Source: Parabacteroides sp. PFB2-10
GTDB taxonomy: Bacteria > Bacteroidota > Bacteroidia > Bacteroidales > Tannerellaceae
Length of the DNA stretch: 64,000 nt
Assembly (NCBI RefSeq): GCF_029893085.1
Contig: NZ_JARXWI010000004.1
Location: forward strand, 1-64,000
Direction of reading: 5' to 3'
The notes below the pieces were generated by a model. It made no database searches and had not been told where the DNA came from. It worked only from the letters and a program-made list of their open reading frames with translations. Below, piece by piece: positions 1 through 7,850 of this stretch. The position numbers and the translations under genes were made by a program. How positions within the stretch are numbered: position 1 is the stretch's first letter; each line of letters begins with the position of its first letter.

Positions 1-5
1 ACTTA

Positions 6-96
6 ATATCTCATGAACCCGAAAAGGGTTCAATTGGCTAAGACCGACCTTTAATTCAACACCTTCGGCGTTGGTTTGTTTCCACATTCGCTATCC
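6..96 (+). repeat. Intergenic repeat module A, copy 1
   Basis: This stretch carries a short hairpin (TGAACCC, loop GAAAA, GGGTTCA) followed by a second weak dyad around CAACACC/GGCGTTG. The same module recurs in the same orientation at 10585-10663, where an insertion of about 14 bases seen here is absent. No open gene spans it. It looks like a non-coding repeat unit; whether it is a relic of a mobile element is not visible. Confidence 0.7.
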
Positions 97-437
97 CCCC
101 CAGTCGTTCGCTTCGCTCTCTTCACTGGGGGTTATTAGGAGTTAAATCCCTTCCGGGCTTTCTGCAAATCTTCAAAATCTCTCCAATTTAAAGAAACCAG
201 TAACTATTCCCCTCTCTTGTGGGCAGGGGGAGAGGTGGTCTCTTCTCCCCAAATGTTAAAAACTCGATTGTAAGCAAAACGCCTGTTTTGCTTACAAATC
301 CATACGTTAAAAAGTGTTTCTCCCGGGAGTTTGTCTCCGAAGTCCCGCCTTTTTGCGCGCAAACTCCCTCCGAAATTACAAATCGTAAATTGGGAGTTTT
401 GACGAAAATGAGTAAATTAACATTTGTTTACATCTGA
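96..437 (+). repeat. Composite intergenic repeat (module B + module C), copy 1
   Basis: Module B (96-157) is a palindrome with CCCCCAGT/ACTGGGGG arms and a purine/pyrimidine-rich loop. It is followed by a GC-rich palindromic segment near 210-236 and by module C. Module C has a perfect 13-bp hairpin (268-280 with 285-297, arms beginning TTGTAAGC, four-base loop) and then the conserved core 306-334 centred on CTCCCGGGAG. The whole composite recurs in inverted orientation at 10173-10568. A 72-codon reading frame crosses it, but conservation between copies includes third codon positions, so it is treated as repeat rather than gene. Nothing else is seen between 438 and 503. Confidence 0.85.
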
Positions 438-503
438 ATTGAGTGGTGGGATCGTTACATCTTGAAGAAATTCAAATGGGTCATTTAGTCATTGTTGCTA
501 TTT

Positions 504-974
504 TTAACCAATCAGAGCAACTATTTTTTCCAGGTAGATCCGGTCGGTTTCGTCGAAGCTATTGAGGCTGTCGCTGTCGATATCGAGTACGGCGTAGACC
601 GTATCGTTTTGTATCAGGGGAACGACAATTTCCGAACGCGAGGCAGAGTTGCAGGCTATATGTCCGGGGAATTGATCCACATCGGGTACAATCAGGGTTT
701 GTTTTTCTTTCCAGGCGGTGCCACATACCCCTTTGCCGTAGCGGATGCGGGTGCAGGCAACCGGTCCCTGGAAAGGAGCCAATACCAGTTGCTCACCGTC
801 GACCCGGTAGAATCCGACCCAAAAGAAATCGAAGGTTTGCCGCAGGGCAGCCGCCACATTAGCCATATTGGCGATTAAATCCGGTTCGCCTTCAACAAGG
901 GCAGCTATCTGGGGGAACAGGGAGGCGTAACGTTCTTCTTTACTCTTTCCGGTGATCTGTAAATTTTCAGCCAT
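504..974 (-). CDS. msrC: Free methionine-(R)-sulfoxide reductase (GAF domain)
   Basis: The 156-residue protein is one GAF domain. Family knowledge: fRMsr reduces free methionine-R-sulfoxide in the cytoplasm using thioredoxin. Three cysteines lie in the family contexts ACTRI (C74), GVCG (C84) and HIACNSASRSE (C108); their 10 and 24 residue spacing equals that of the catalytic and resolving cysteines of the E. coli enzyme. Length is normal. It stands alone, transcribed leftward into the composite repeat, and is divergent from the MATE gene. The start is the only ATG that gives the full N-terminal helix. A generic GAF sensor is unlikely because all three cysteines are kept. Confidence 0.88.
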   Translation of the reverse strand: MAENLQITGKSKEERYASLFPQIAALVEGEPDLIANMANVAAALRQTFDFFWVGFYRVDGEQLVLAPFQGPVACTRIRYGKGVCGTAWKEKQTLIVPDVDQFPGHIACNSASRSEIVVPLIQNDTVYAVLDIDSDSLNSFDETDRIYLEKIVALIG

Positions 975-1001
975 GGTCTCTTTGTTTTCTTGTTTAGAAG
1001 G

Positions 1002-1010
1002 GCGAAGATA
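1002..1010 (-). promoter_or_regulatory. Candidate -7 box for msrC
   Basis: TATCTTCGC on the minus strand differs from TAnnTTTGC by one base and lies 27 bases before the msrC start. No clear -33 element is seen. Confidence 0.35.
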
Positions 1011-1077
1011 GGGATAAACACAGCTTCTTTTCTATTAACACACGTTAAAAAAACACACAATCAGCCTGAATAATGGC

Positions 1078-1086
1078 TATCTTTGC
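1078..1086 (+). promoter_or_regulatory. Candidate -7 box for the MATE gene
   Basis: TATCTTTGC matches the Bacteroidota TAnnTTTGC box, 45 bases before the ATG at 1132. A matching -33 TTTG is not evident. Confidence 0.5.
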
Positions 1087-1131
1087 AGGCTCTTAGCAGC
1101 GACGCTGCTACCAATATAAGACCAATCATTT

Positions 1132-2478
1132 ATGACACAAAAGAATTCCCCTTTAGTACTGGGTACCGAGCGTACAGGTAAATTACTGACGCAATATGCT
1201 ATCCCGGCTATTATTGCTATGACCGCCTCGTCATTGTATAATATTGCTGATAGTATCTTTATTGGTCACGGGGTCGGCCCGTTGGCTATTTCCGGCCTGG
1301 CATTGACCTTTCCGCTTATGAACCTGGCAGCCGCTTTTGGTTCGTTGGTCGGCGCCGGAGCGGCCACCCTGCTTTCGTTGAAACTGGGGCAGCGCGATTA
1401 CGAAAGTGCCAACCGGGTATTAGGCAACGTGCTCATATTAAATATTATATTAGGTATCGCCTTTACGATTATCAGCCTGATCTTCCTGGATCCGGTGCTC
1501 TATTTCTTTGGTGCCAGCGACCAGACGATCCAGTACGCACGCGAATATATGGAGATCATCCTGATGGGTAATGTGGTGACGCATATGTATCTTGGCCTGA
1601 ACGCGGTACTCCGTTCCGCCGGTTTTCCCCGCCTGGCCATGTATGCCACCTTGGCATCCGTGGTGATCAACTGCATTCTGAACCCGATATTCATCTTCGG
1701 TTTCGGATGGGGTATCAAAGGATCGGCCTGGGCAACCGTTATCTCGCAGTTGATTTCATTGGGCTTTCAGCTCCGTCATTTCTCCAAATCGTCGAACCTG
1801 ATCCATTTCAAGAAAGGAATATACCGCCTAAAAGGCGAATTGGTGAAAGATATCTTCTCGATCGGTCTGTCACCGTTTCTGATGAATCTATGCGCCAGTT
1901 TGGTGGTGATCCTGATCAACCGGGGATTGAAAGAACACGGAGGCGACCTGGCCATTGGTGCCTATGGTATCGTGAACCGCTTGTCATCGCTTTTCGTAAT
2001 GATTATCATGGGATTGAATCAGGGCATGCAGCCCATTGCAGGCTATAACTACGGAGCGCGCCTCTTCCCGCGTGTGATGGAGATCACCAAATTGACACTG
2101 AAGATCGGGGTCGCTATCTCCACCACAGGCTTTCTGTTGGCGCAACTTATTCCGGGCGCTATGGTACGGATCTTCACGACCGATCCGGAACTGGTCGAGA
2201 TTGCTACGAAGGGATTGCGGGTGGCCTTTGCGGTATTCCCGATTGTCGGTTTCCAGATGGTGGCAACCAACTTTTTCCTCTCCATCGGCATGCCCCGCAA
2301 ATCGATCTTCCTGTCGCTGTCACGTCAGTTGATCTTCTTAGTGCCTTTCCTGATCATTCTGCCTCAGTTCTGGGGAACGCTGGGTGTCTGGATCTCTATT
2401 CCATTCGCCGACGTGACGGCGGCTATTATCACCTGGATTGTTTTGATGAACCAGTTCAAAAAGTTTAAAACCGCCTGA
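1132..2478 (+). CDS. MATE family efflux transporter
   Basis: The 448-residue protein is hydrophobic throughout, with about twelve membrane segments arranged as two homologous MATE halves. The N-terminal half opens with GKLLTQYAIPAIIAMTASSL and SLYNIADSIFIGHGVGP, typical of the NorM/DinF-like bacterial branch, and the second half contains GLNQGMQPIAGYNYGA. The family exports cationic drugs or metabolites by sodium or proton antiport across the inner membrane; the substrate cannot be told from sequence. Length is normal. The next gene starts 62 bases downstream behind its own promoter box, so the two need not be an operon. Confidence 0.9.
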   Translation: MTQKNSPLVLGTERTGKLLTQYAIPAIIAMTASSLYNIADSIFIGHGVGPLAISGLALTFPLMNLAAAFGSLVGAGAATLLSLKLGQRDYESANRVLGNVLILNIILGIAFTIISLIFLDPVLYFFGASDQTIQYAREYMEIILMGNVVTHMYLGLNAVLRSAGFPRLAMYATLASVVINCILNPIFIFGFGWGIKGSAWATVISQLISLGFQLRHFSKSSNLIHFKKGIYRLKGELVKDIFSIGLSPFLMNLCASLVVILINRGLKEHGGDLAIGAYGIVNRLSSLFVMIIMGLNQGMQPIAGYNYGARLFPRVMEITKLTLKIGVAISTTGFLLAQLIPGAMVRIFTTDPELVEIATKGLRVAFAVFPIVGFQMVATNFFLSIGMPRKSIFLSLSRQLIFLVPFLIILPQFWGTLGVWISIPFADVTAAIITWIVLMNQFKKFKTA

Positions 2479-2504
2479 GAAAGCGATTGGAAGGAAAAAA
2501 ATAA

Positions 2505-2513
2505 TATATTTGT
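2505..2513 (+). promoter_or_regulatory. Candidate -7 box for the cytidylate-kinase-like gene
   Basis: TATATTTGT matches TAnnTTTG and lies 27 bases before the start at 2541. Confidence 0.5.
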
Positions 2514-2540
2514 ATACATTGTTAATCAGAGAAACAGGAT

Positions 2541-3167
2541 ATGGAAAAGAAAATAATCCTTACGATCGGCCGTCAGTTCGGTAGCGGAGGACGCATAATA
2601 GGAAAACAGATAGCCGAGGAATTGGGCATTGGCTACTATGATAAAGAGATCATGTCGGTAGCGGCCAAAGAGAGCGGCCTGTGCGAAGAGGTGTTTGAAA
2701 AGGCGGATGAACGCACGGCAAGCGGGCTTTCGTATGCGCTGACCACCGGTTATTCCTATATGGGTATGTATATGCCTTATACCGATTTCCTTTCCAACGA
2801 TGGATTGTTTCAACTGCAAAGCGACGCGATGCGCAAGCTGGCGGCAGAGAAATCATGCGTATTGGTAGGTCGTTGTGCCGACTACATCCTTCGCGACGAA
2901 CCGGGACTGTTCAGTTTCTTTATCCACGACAAGACAGAAAACCGGATCAAACGCATCATGGAGTATCAAAAGATTGGCGAAGAAGAGGCCAAAGAATTGA
3001 TGATCAAGACCGACAAATCACGTGCCGCCTACTATAATTATTATACGAATAAGACCTGGGGTGCTGCCAACTCCTACAACTTCTCGATCGACGCCTCCGT
3101 ATTAGGCATCGACGAAACAGTTGCGCTGATGAAAGAATTTATCGAACGGCGTCAGAAAGGTTCGTAA
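2541..3167 (+). CDS. Cytidylate kinase-like family protein
   Basis: The 208-residue protein begins with a P-loop-like GRQFGSGGRIIGKQIAEEL (residues 10-28) and has the overall pattern of the cytidylate kinase-like family (Pfam Cytidylate_kin2), including CVLVGRCADYIL and a lid-like segment with IKRIMEYQKIGEEEAK. Members resemble CMP kinase but their substrate is not established, so no gene symbol is given. It is cytoplasmic, with no signal or membrane segment. It follows the MATE gene and precedes a long hairpin at 3185-3238, which may end its transcript. Confidence 0.82.
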   Translation: MEKKIILTIGRQFGSGGRIIGKQIAEELGIGYYDKEIMSVAAKESGLCEEVFEKADERTASGLSYALTTGYSYMGMYMPYTDFLSNDGLFQLQSDAMRKLAAEKSCVLVGRCADYILRDEPGLFSFFIHDKTENRIKRIMEYQKIGEEEAKELMIKTDKSRAAYYNYYTNKTWGAANSYNFSIDASVLGIDETVALMKEFIERRQKGS

Positions 3168-3184
3168 CTTTTTTTGATTTTAAT

Positions 3185-3238
3185 CGCAGAGAACGCGAAG
3201 AACTACTAAAAAACAAAAAGTTCTTCGCGTTCTCTGTG
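3185..3238. repeat. Long perfect hairpin in intergenic space
   Basis: A 20-bp inverted repeat (18 bp perfect, then a G-T wobble and one more pair) has arms 3185-3204 and 3219-3238 around an A-rich 14-base loop. The arm carries GAGAACGCGAAGAAC. It may work as a terminator for the kinase-like gene, though no long T-run follows directly. It shares the CACAGAG/CTCTGTG end style with the larger hairpin at 30686-30799. Confidence 0.7.
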
Positions 3239-3335
3239 TTTAGATCTTTTGTATCGAAAAGGATAGGGTATTTCTTCACTGAACGATCTTAAAAATAGAG
3301 AGATGAGAGATAATAAACTAAAATAAGTGACGATT

Positions 3336-4598
3336 ATGAAAAGGTTCAGTAAACAGATCATTTTATGGAGCATTGCTCTGTGTATAGGCTGTGGAGTAAT
3401 GCCAGCCTATGGGCAAGACGTTGTGATGGAAGACTTCGTGACGGTGACTGGTGTTGTGAAAGACCAACGTTCGAAACGAGTACTCGAATATGTGAATGTG
3501 TCGGTGCCGGGCACGAATATCGGCACCGTAACCAACGAAGACGGACAATTCTCTTTGAAGGTGGTGAAATCGTTGGGTGCAAACAAAATCGAGATCAGCC
3601 ATATTGGTTATTTAAACAGTATTATTCCTTTGAACGGAAGGGATATCACCGGGCTGGCTGTTACGTTGGTTCCCAACGCCAACCTCTTGGAAGAGGTGAT
3701 CGTGCGCGGGGGTGATCCCCGTATAATTGTGGAACAGGCGATGGGAAAGATCCCTGATAACTACAGCAATCAGGCCAATCTGTTTACCGGTTTCTACCGG
3801 GAAACGGCACAGAAAGGGCGCCGGTATGTCAATATTTCGGAAGCTATTATCGACATCTACAAGTCGCCTTATAAAGATATGGACGTAAATCGTGACCGGG
3901 TGCAGATCTACAAAGGGCGTAAGCTGTTGAGCCAACGCGCCAGCGATACCTTGGTGGTAAAGCTATTGGGCGGGCCAAACCTTTCGGTCTATGTGGATAT
4001 TGTGAAGAATCCCGATGTGTTGTTGGATCGTGAGATGCTGCCTTATTATGCTTTTCGCATGGAAGAGAGTGTGATGCTGGATGAGCGCCACCATTATGTG
4101 ATCAGCTTCAAGCCACAGGCCATCCTGCCCTACGCCTTGTATGAGGGGAAACTCTATATCGACCGGGAGAAATTGTCGTTCAGCCGGGCTGAGTTCAATC
4201 TGAATATGGACGACCAAAACAAAGCCACACAGGCGATCCTGAAAAAGAAACCCTTCGGCTTGCGCTTCCGCCCGCTTGAGGTAAGCTATCTGGTGACCTA
4301 CAAAGAGAGAGAGGGGGTGACCTATCTGAGTTATATCCGCAATGAGGTACGCTTCCGGTGTGATTGGAAACGCCGCCTGTTTGCTACCAACTACACGATC
4401 AATTCGGAAATGGTTATCACCGATGGCAAGCCGGCCGACACAACTATCCCCAGCCGGGAAGCATTCAAACAGACTCAGTCGCTCTCCGACCGTGTGGCCG
4501 ATTTTGTGGACGAAGACTTCTGGGGAGCGTATAACATTATCGAACCGACCGAATCATTAGAGTCGGCCGTAACCAAATTAAGAAAACAACAGAAATAA
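3336..4598 (+). CDS. Secreted carboxypeptidase-like regulatory domain protein
   Basis: The product of about 420 residues has an N-terminal signal peptide (MKRFSKQIILWSIALCIGCG), so it acts in the periplasm or at the outer membrane. Residues about 38-115 form a CarboxypepD_reg-like domain (VTGVVKD, VSVPGTNIGTVTNEDGQFSL, LEEVIVRG). The rest is a soluble region with the FTGFYRE motif and a conserved segment ending RVQIYKGRK, also found in the protein at 6059-7630; the two are paralogs. There is no TonB plug or beta-barrel. An in-frame GTG nine bases upstream is possible, but the ATG gives a better signal peptide. It precedes the sigma/anti-sigma pair and is probably part of that locus. Molecular function is unknown. 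Confidence 0.78.
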   Translation: MKRFSKQIILWSIALCIGCGVMPAYGQDVVMEDFVTVTGVVKDQRSKRVLEYVNVSVPGTNIGTVTNEDGQFSLKVVKSLGANKIEISHIGYLNSIIPLNGRDITGLAVTLVPNANLLEEVIVRGGDPRIIVEQAMGKIPDNYSNQANLFTGFYRETAQKGRRYVNISEAIIDIYKSPYKDMDVNRDRVQIYKGRKLLSQRASDTLVVKLLGGPNLSVYVDIVKNPDVLLDREMLPYYAFRMEESVMLDERHHYVISFKPQAILPYALYEGKLYIDREKLSFSRAEFNLNMDDQNKATQAILKKKPFGLRFRPLEVSYLVTYKEREGVTYLSYIRNEVRFRCDWKRRLFATNYTINSEMVITDGKPADTTIPSREAFKQTQSLSDRVADFVDEDFWGAYNIIEPTESLESAVTKLRKQQK

Positions 4599-4616
4599 TA
4601 TCTCGATACTTTTTCG

Positions 4617-4624
4617 TATATTTA
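4617..4624 (+). promoter_or_regulatory. Candidate -7 box for the ECF sigma gene
   Basis: TATATTTA is close to TAnnTTTG and lies 25 bases before the ATG at 4650. It would give the sigma/FecR/STN genes their own transcript. Confidence 0.35.
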
Positions 4625-4649
4625 CAGAAGATAGGAAGATAATGAGGTT

Positions 4650-5198
4650 ATGCGGAACGAGATACTCTTATGTAATAAGATTCGGAAAGGAGATATTAAA
4701 GCCTTCGAACAGATGTTCAGGTTTTATTATACGCCTCTCCGTATGTATGCCGCAAGCCTTACCGGAGAGATGGAGGTAGCCGAAGAAATCGTGCAGGAAC
4801 TATTTTATGTGTTTTGGAAAGAACGGGAACAAATCACCGTATTGCATTCGTTGAAAAACTATCTCTACGGCGCCGTTCGCAACCGATCCTTCCAATACCT
4901 GGAACATCAGGACGTACGTCACCGCTATCAGGAGGCGATATTGTCGAAGGAAACCGTCGATGATCCGACACCGCACGACGAACTGGAGTATAATGAGTTA
5001 TTGAAACTCATCGACCACGCCATCAGTCGGCTTCCCGAACGGCGGCAACGCATCTTCAAAATGCACCGTTTCGAAGGAATGAAATACGCGGAAATTGCGG
5101 AAACCCTGTCGTTATCGGTGAAAACAGTCGAAGCGGAGATGACGAAAGCCCTTCAAACATTACGAAAAGAGATTGAGGTTTACACCTTTAGAGCATGA
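4650..5198 (+). CDS. ECF RNA polymerase sigma factor
   Basis: The 182-residue protein has the two domains of an extracytoplasmic-function sigma factor. Region 2 (about residues 13-80) contains AFEQMFRFYYTPLRMYA and AEEIVQELFYVFW, and region 4 (about 125-178) contains LPERRQRIFKMHRFEG and YAEIAETLSLSVKTVEAEM. It belongs to the large Bacteroidota sigma-70 family that pairs with FecR anti-sigma factors. Its stop overlaps the start of the FecR gene (ATGA, 5195-5198), so the two are translationally coupled. Unlike most such pairs, no SusC/SusD transporter follows. Target promoters cannot be read from the sequence. Confidence 0.93.
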   Translation: MRNEILLCNKIRKGDIKAFEQMFRFYYTPLRMYAASLTGEMEVAEEIVQELFYVFWKEREQITVLHSLKNYLYGAVRNRSFQYLEHQDVRHRYQEAILSKETVDDPTPHDELEYNELLKLIDHAISRLPERRQRIFKMHRFEGMKYAEIAETLSLSVKTVEAEMTKALQTLRKEIEVYTFRA

Positions 5199-6043
5199 AT
5201 GAAATAGATTTGCATAAACGAAAAACAGACCGGGCATGGAACCGGTTATACGCCCGCCTCGATGAAGACGGACTATTGACCGGGGCGGTTGCCCCTCGTC
5301 AGCAAACCAAAACGCTGCCGGTAAGGGATATGCGTATGTTGGCCGCCGTTGCTTTATTGTGTCTGGTCATAATAGGTGTGTATATGTATACCCGACAGGA
5401 CAACCGGGTATCTGCCCTTCTGACGCTCCGCAACGCGGAAGAATCGACCACACTGATCACCACCTTGGAGGACGGCTCCGTGGTTTACCTGGCTGAACAA
5501 GCCGTGCTTCATTATCCTTCCTCCTTTGAAACAGATCGCCGCGAAGTGGCATTGGAAGGGAATGCGCAGTTCAATGTAAGCGGAAACAAGGAGCGTCCGT
5601 TCCTGATCTCCACAGAAAATGTGCATGTTGAGGTATTGGGCACCACCTTTCATATACAGAATGAGGCGAACGCTCCTTTTGAATTGAGCGTAGAATCGGG
5701 CATTGTGAAGGTGATTGCCAAAGGAAATGGAAATAGCTGCTTAGTGACTGCCGGTGAAATAGCCCGGTTGCAGGCCGGCGAATGGCAGATAGGGAAGGCA
5801 GAAACAAACCGGAATCCACTGAAACGCATCCTCTTCAAAGACGAACGCCTGGGAGATGTGTTGAACATACTCAACCAAGAGGTCTCTTCCGTGCCCCTGT
5901 TCACCACTCCGGCGCTGGAAAGCCGTAGCTTTACCGTTGCCTTCGAGGGGCAGACTCCGGTGGAAATGGCTGAAATCATCTGCCTGGGTCTCGATTTGTC
6001 CTACACCCGAACAGAGGAGGGGCTCTTGATTACCGAACCATGA
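5195..6043 (+). CDS. FecR family anti-sigma factor
   Basis: The 282-residue inner-membrane protein has a short cytoplasmic N-terminus (1-47), one membrane span (48-66) and a periplasmic part made of a FecR domain (about 95-190, with TTLEDGSVVYL and VEVLGTTFHIQ) and a C-terminal DUF4974-like domain (LKRILFKDERLGDVLNILN). The family holds the ECF sigma factor inactive until the periplasmic part receives a signal from an STN domain. Its start overlaps the sigma gene by four bases. The next gene encodes an STN-domain protein, the expected partner type, but one without a barrel. Confidence 0.92.
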   Translation: MNEIDLHKRKTDRAWNRLYARLDEDGLLTGAVAPRQQTKTLPVRDMRMLAAVALLCLVIIGVYMYTRQDNRVSALLTLRNAEESTTLITTLEDGSVVYLAEQAVLHYPSSFETDRREVALEGNAQFNVSGNKERPFLISTENVHVEVLGTTFHIQNEANAPFELSVESGIVKVIAKGNGNSCLVTAGEIARLQAGEWQIGKAETNRNPLKRILFKDERLGDVLNILNQEVSSVPLFTTPALESRSFTVAFEGQTPVEMAEIICLGLDLSYTRTEEGLLITEP

Positions 6044-6058
6044 AATAACCTTTAAGAG

Positions 6059-7630
6059 ATGAGACCGCCGGTTCCTTTCCGCTTTATCCTGTGTCTCGCC
6101 TGGTGGCTGTTGTGCGTAGCTTCCGTGGCGAAGGCAGATAATGAAGGATTGGATCGCCGAATCGATCTGCCCCGAAGCAAGGGGACTGTTTATAAGATGC
6201 TGGGGTTAGTAACCGACCGTTCCGGCTATTTGTTTATATACGATAGCCGGGTGATCGACAATGACAAGGTGGTCAGGCTGAAAAAAGGCAACTACACCAT
6301 CCGGCAGGCCATCCATGAAATCACCGGCGACCCCACGCTCTTATTGCGTATCTCCGGCAATCATATCTTAATCCATACGCAGGAACAGACAAAGAAATCC
6401 TTGCGCGAAGAGGCCACAGCGCAAGAAGAGACCGGCTCACCCGAGCCTTCCTACCTTACCGTCGCAGGCGTAGTGACCGATCGCTACAACAACGAGCCGA
6501 TTGCCTATGCCACAGTCGGCATTATCGAGGGAGCCATCGGCACGGTGACCAACCAGAACGGCGAGTTTCGCTTCACCTTTCCCGACTCACTCCGGAGCTA
6601 TCCTTTGCAGTTCACCCACTTAGGCTATAAATCTTACGAGGTAGAAGCCGATTTATTAGCGGGCGGATACCGCTATATCACACTCGAGCCAAGAGTGATC
6701 TCCCTCCAGGAAGTGATCGTTCGCTTGGTCAATCCGGAGAAGTTATTAGACGAAATGCTGGCAAAACGGGAGCTAAACAATGCCCGGGAGCCGGTCTACC
6801 ATACTGTTTTCTACCGGGAAGGCATCCACTACCGCAAGCGCCTGGCCAGCCTGACCGAGGCCATGTTTCAGATCTATAAGACACCCTATGCCCAGTCGAC
6901 GGCTAACGACCAGGTGAAGCTGTTGAAAATGCGACGGCTTCTCGACAGGTCGGAACGCGACACCATGATCACCCGCTTCAAGTCGGGCGTACAAACCACC
7001 CTACTGCTCGATGTAGTAAAGAATCTTCCTGACTTTCTCCTGCCCGAAGAGCGTATTTTATACGATTATGCGCATGCGGATATCAAAGAGATAGACGGTC
7101 GGTTGGCCAACGTGGTCACGTTCGAACAACGAGTCGGCATCACCTCCCCTCTTTTCAAGGGAGAGATCTATCTCGATATGGAGAATAGTGCCCTGCTGGG
7201 CGTTACCTTCCGCATCCATCCTAAGTTTGTTGCCCAGGCCGCCCCCATGTATGTAGAGCGTAAAAGCCGCGACTTGACTATCATCCCGCAAGAGGTATCT
7301 TATACCATCTCCTACAAACAGTCGAAAGGCATTTACTATATCAATCATGTCCGGGGCGATCTGGCATTTCGCGTGCGTAAGAAGAAGCATCTGTTCAGCA
7401 CCACCCTGCATACCTGGTTCGAAATGGCCACCATCAAAACAGAAACGGAAGATGTAAAACGTTTCTCCCGGGATGAACGGATACCGACCCGTAGCGTTTT
7501 TTCCGAAACGGAATACACCTACGACAATCATTTCTGGGAACACTTCAACATTATCCTTCCGGAAGAATCGCTCCACGAAGCAATCGGGAAAATATCCAGT
7601 ATCATAGAGGAAACAGAGAACAGCGAATAG
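6059..7630 (+). CDS. STN and carboxypeptidase-like regulatory domain protein
   Basis: The 523-residue protein has a signal peptide ending near residue 26. It then has an STN domain (about 32-108, with VRLKKGNYTIRQAIHEITG and ISGNHILIHTQ), a CarboxypepD_reg-like domain (about 134-220, with VAGVVTDRYNNEPIAYA and IGTVTNQNGEF) and a C-terminal region paralogous to the protein at 3336-4598 (YHTVFYRE, SLTEAMFQIYK). STN domains normally sit at the N-terminus of TonB receptors and touch FecR; here no plug or barrel follows. It starts 15 bases after the FecR gene and ends before a strong terminator, so it closes the operon. A role in signalling to FecR is an inference. Confidence 0.82.
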   Translation: MRPPVPFRFILCLAWWLLCVASVAKADNEGLDRRIDLPRSKGTVYKMLGLVTDRSGYLFIYDSRVIDNDKVVRLKKGNYTIRQAIHEITGDPTLLLRISGNHILIHTQEQTKKSLREEATAQEETGSPEPSYLTVAGVVTDRYNNEPIAYATVGIIEGAIGTVTNQNGEFRFTFPDSLRSYPLQFTHLGYKSYEVEADLLAGGYRYITLEPRVISLQEVIVRLVNPEKLLDEMLAKRELNNAREPVYHTVFYREGIHYRKRLASLTEAMFQIYKTPYAQSTANDQVKLLKMRRLLDRSERDTMITRFKSGVQTTLLLDVVKNLPDFLLPEERILYDYAHADIKEIDGRLANVVTFEQRVGITSPLFKGEIYLDMENSALLGVTFRIHPKFVAQAAPMYVERKSRDLTIIPQEVSYTISYKQSKGIYYINHVRGDLAFRVRKKKHLFSTTLHTWFEMATIKTETEDVKRFSRDERIPTRSVFSETEYTYDNHFWEHFNIILPEESLHEAIGKISSIIEETENSE

Positions 7631-7640
7631 TTATAAATCA

Positions 7641-7672
7641 TAAAGAGGGCCTTTTCTCAAAGGCCCTCTTTA
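7641..7672. terminator. Bidirectional intrinsic terminator
   Basis: A perfect 14-bp stem (7641-7654 with 7659-7672, GAGGGCC core, four-base loop) with A/T-rich flanks lies between convergent genes ending at 7630 and 7851. Nothing else is recognised in the A/T-rich 7677-7850. Confidence 0.85.
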
Positions 7673-7850
7673 TAGGTTTTTAATAGGTATTAGTCTTTAA
7701 GGCAAAAAGATTGTTTAGGTTATCTGCATGCAAAGATGTGCCTTTTATCGAGACCGCACAAAAAAAAAAACATATTATAAAACACATTTTTAACATTCTC
7801 GATACTTATTTGCAGGTTATCTTACTTTTTAACATTTCAGACCCCTTTTT

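Noticed and set aside
219-437. A 72-codon open frame, similar to an 89-codon frame at 10173-10442
   Set aside because: Both cross module C copies. The repeat is conserved at every codon position, the frame in copy 3 has no start, and copies 4 and 5 have a stop, so the similarity is of DNA, not protein.
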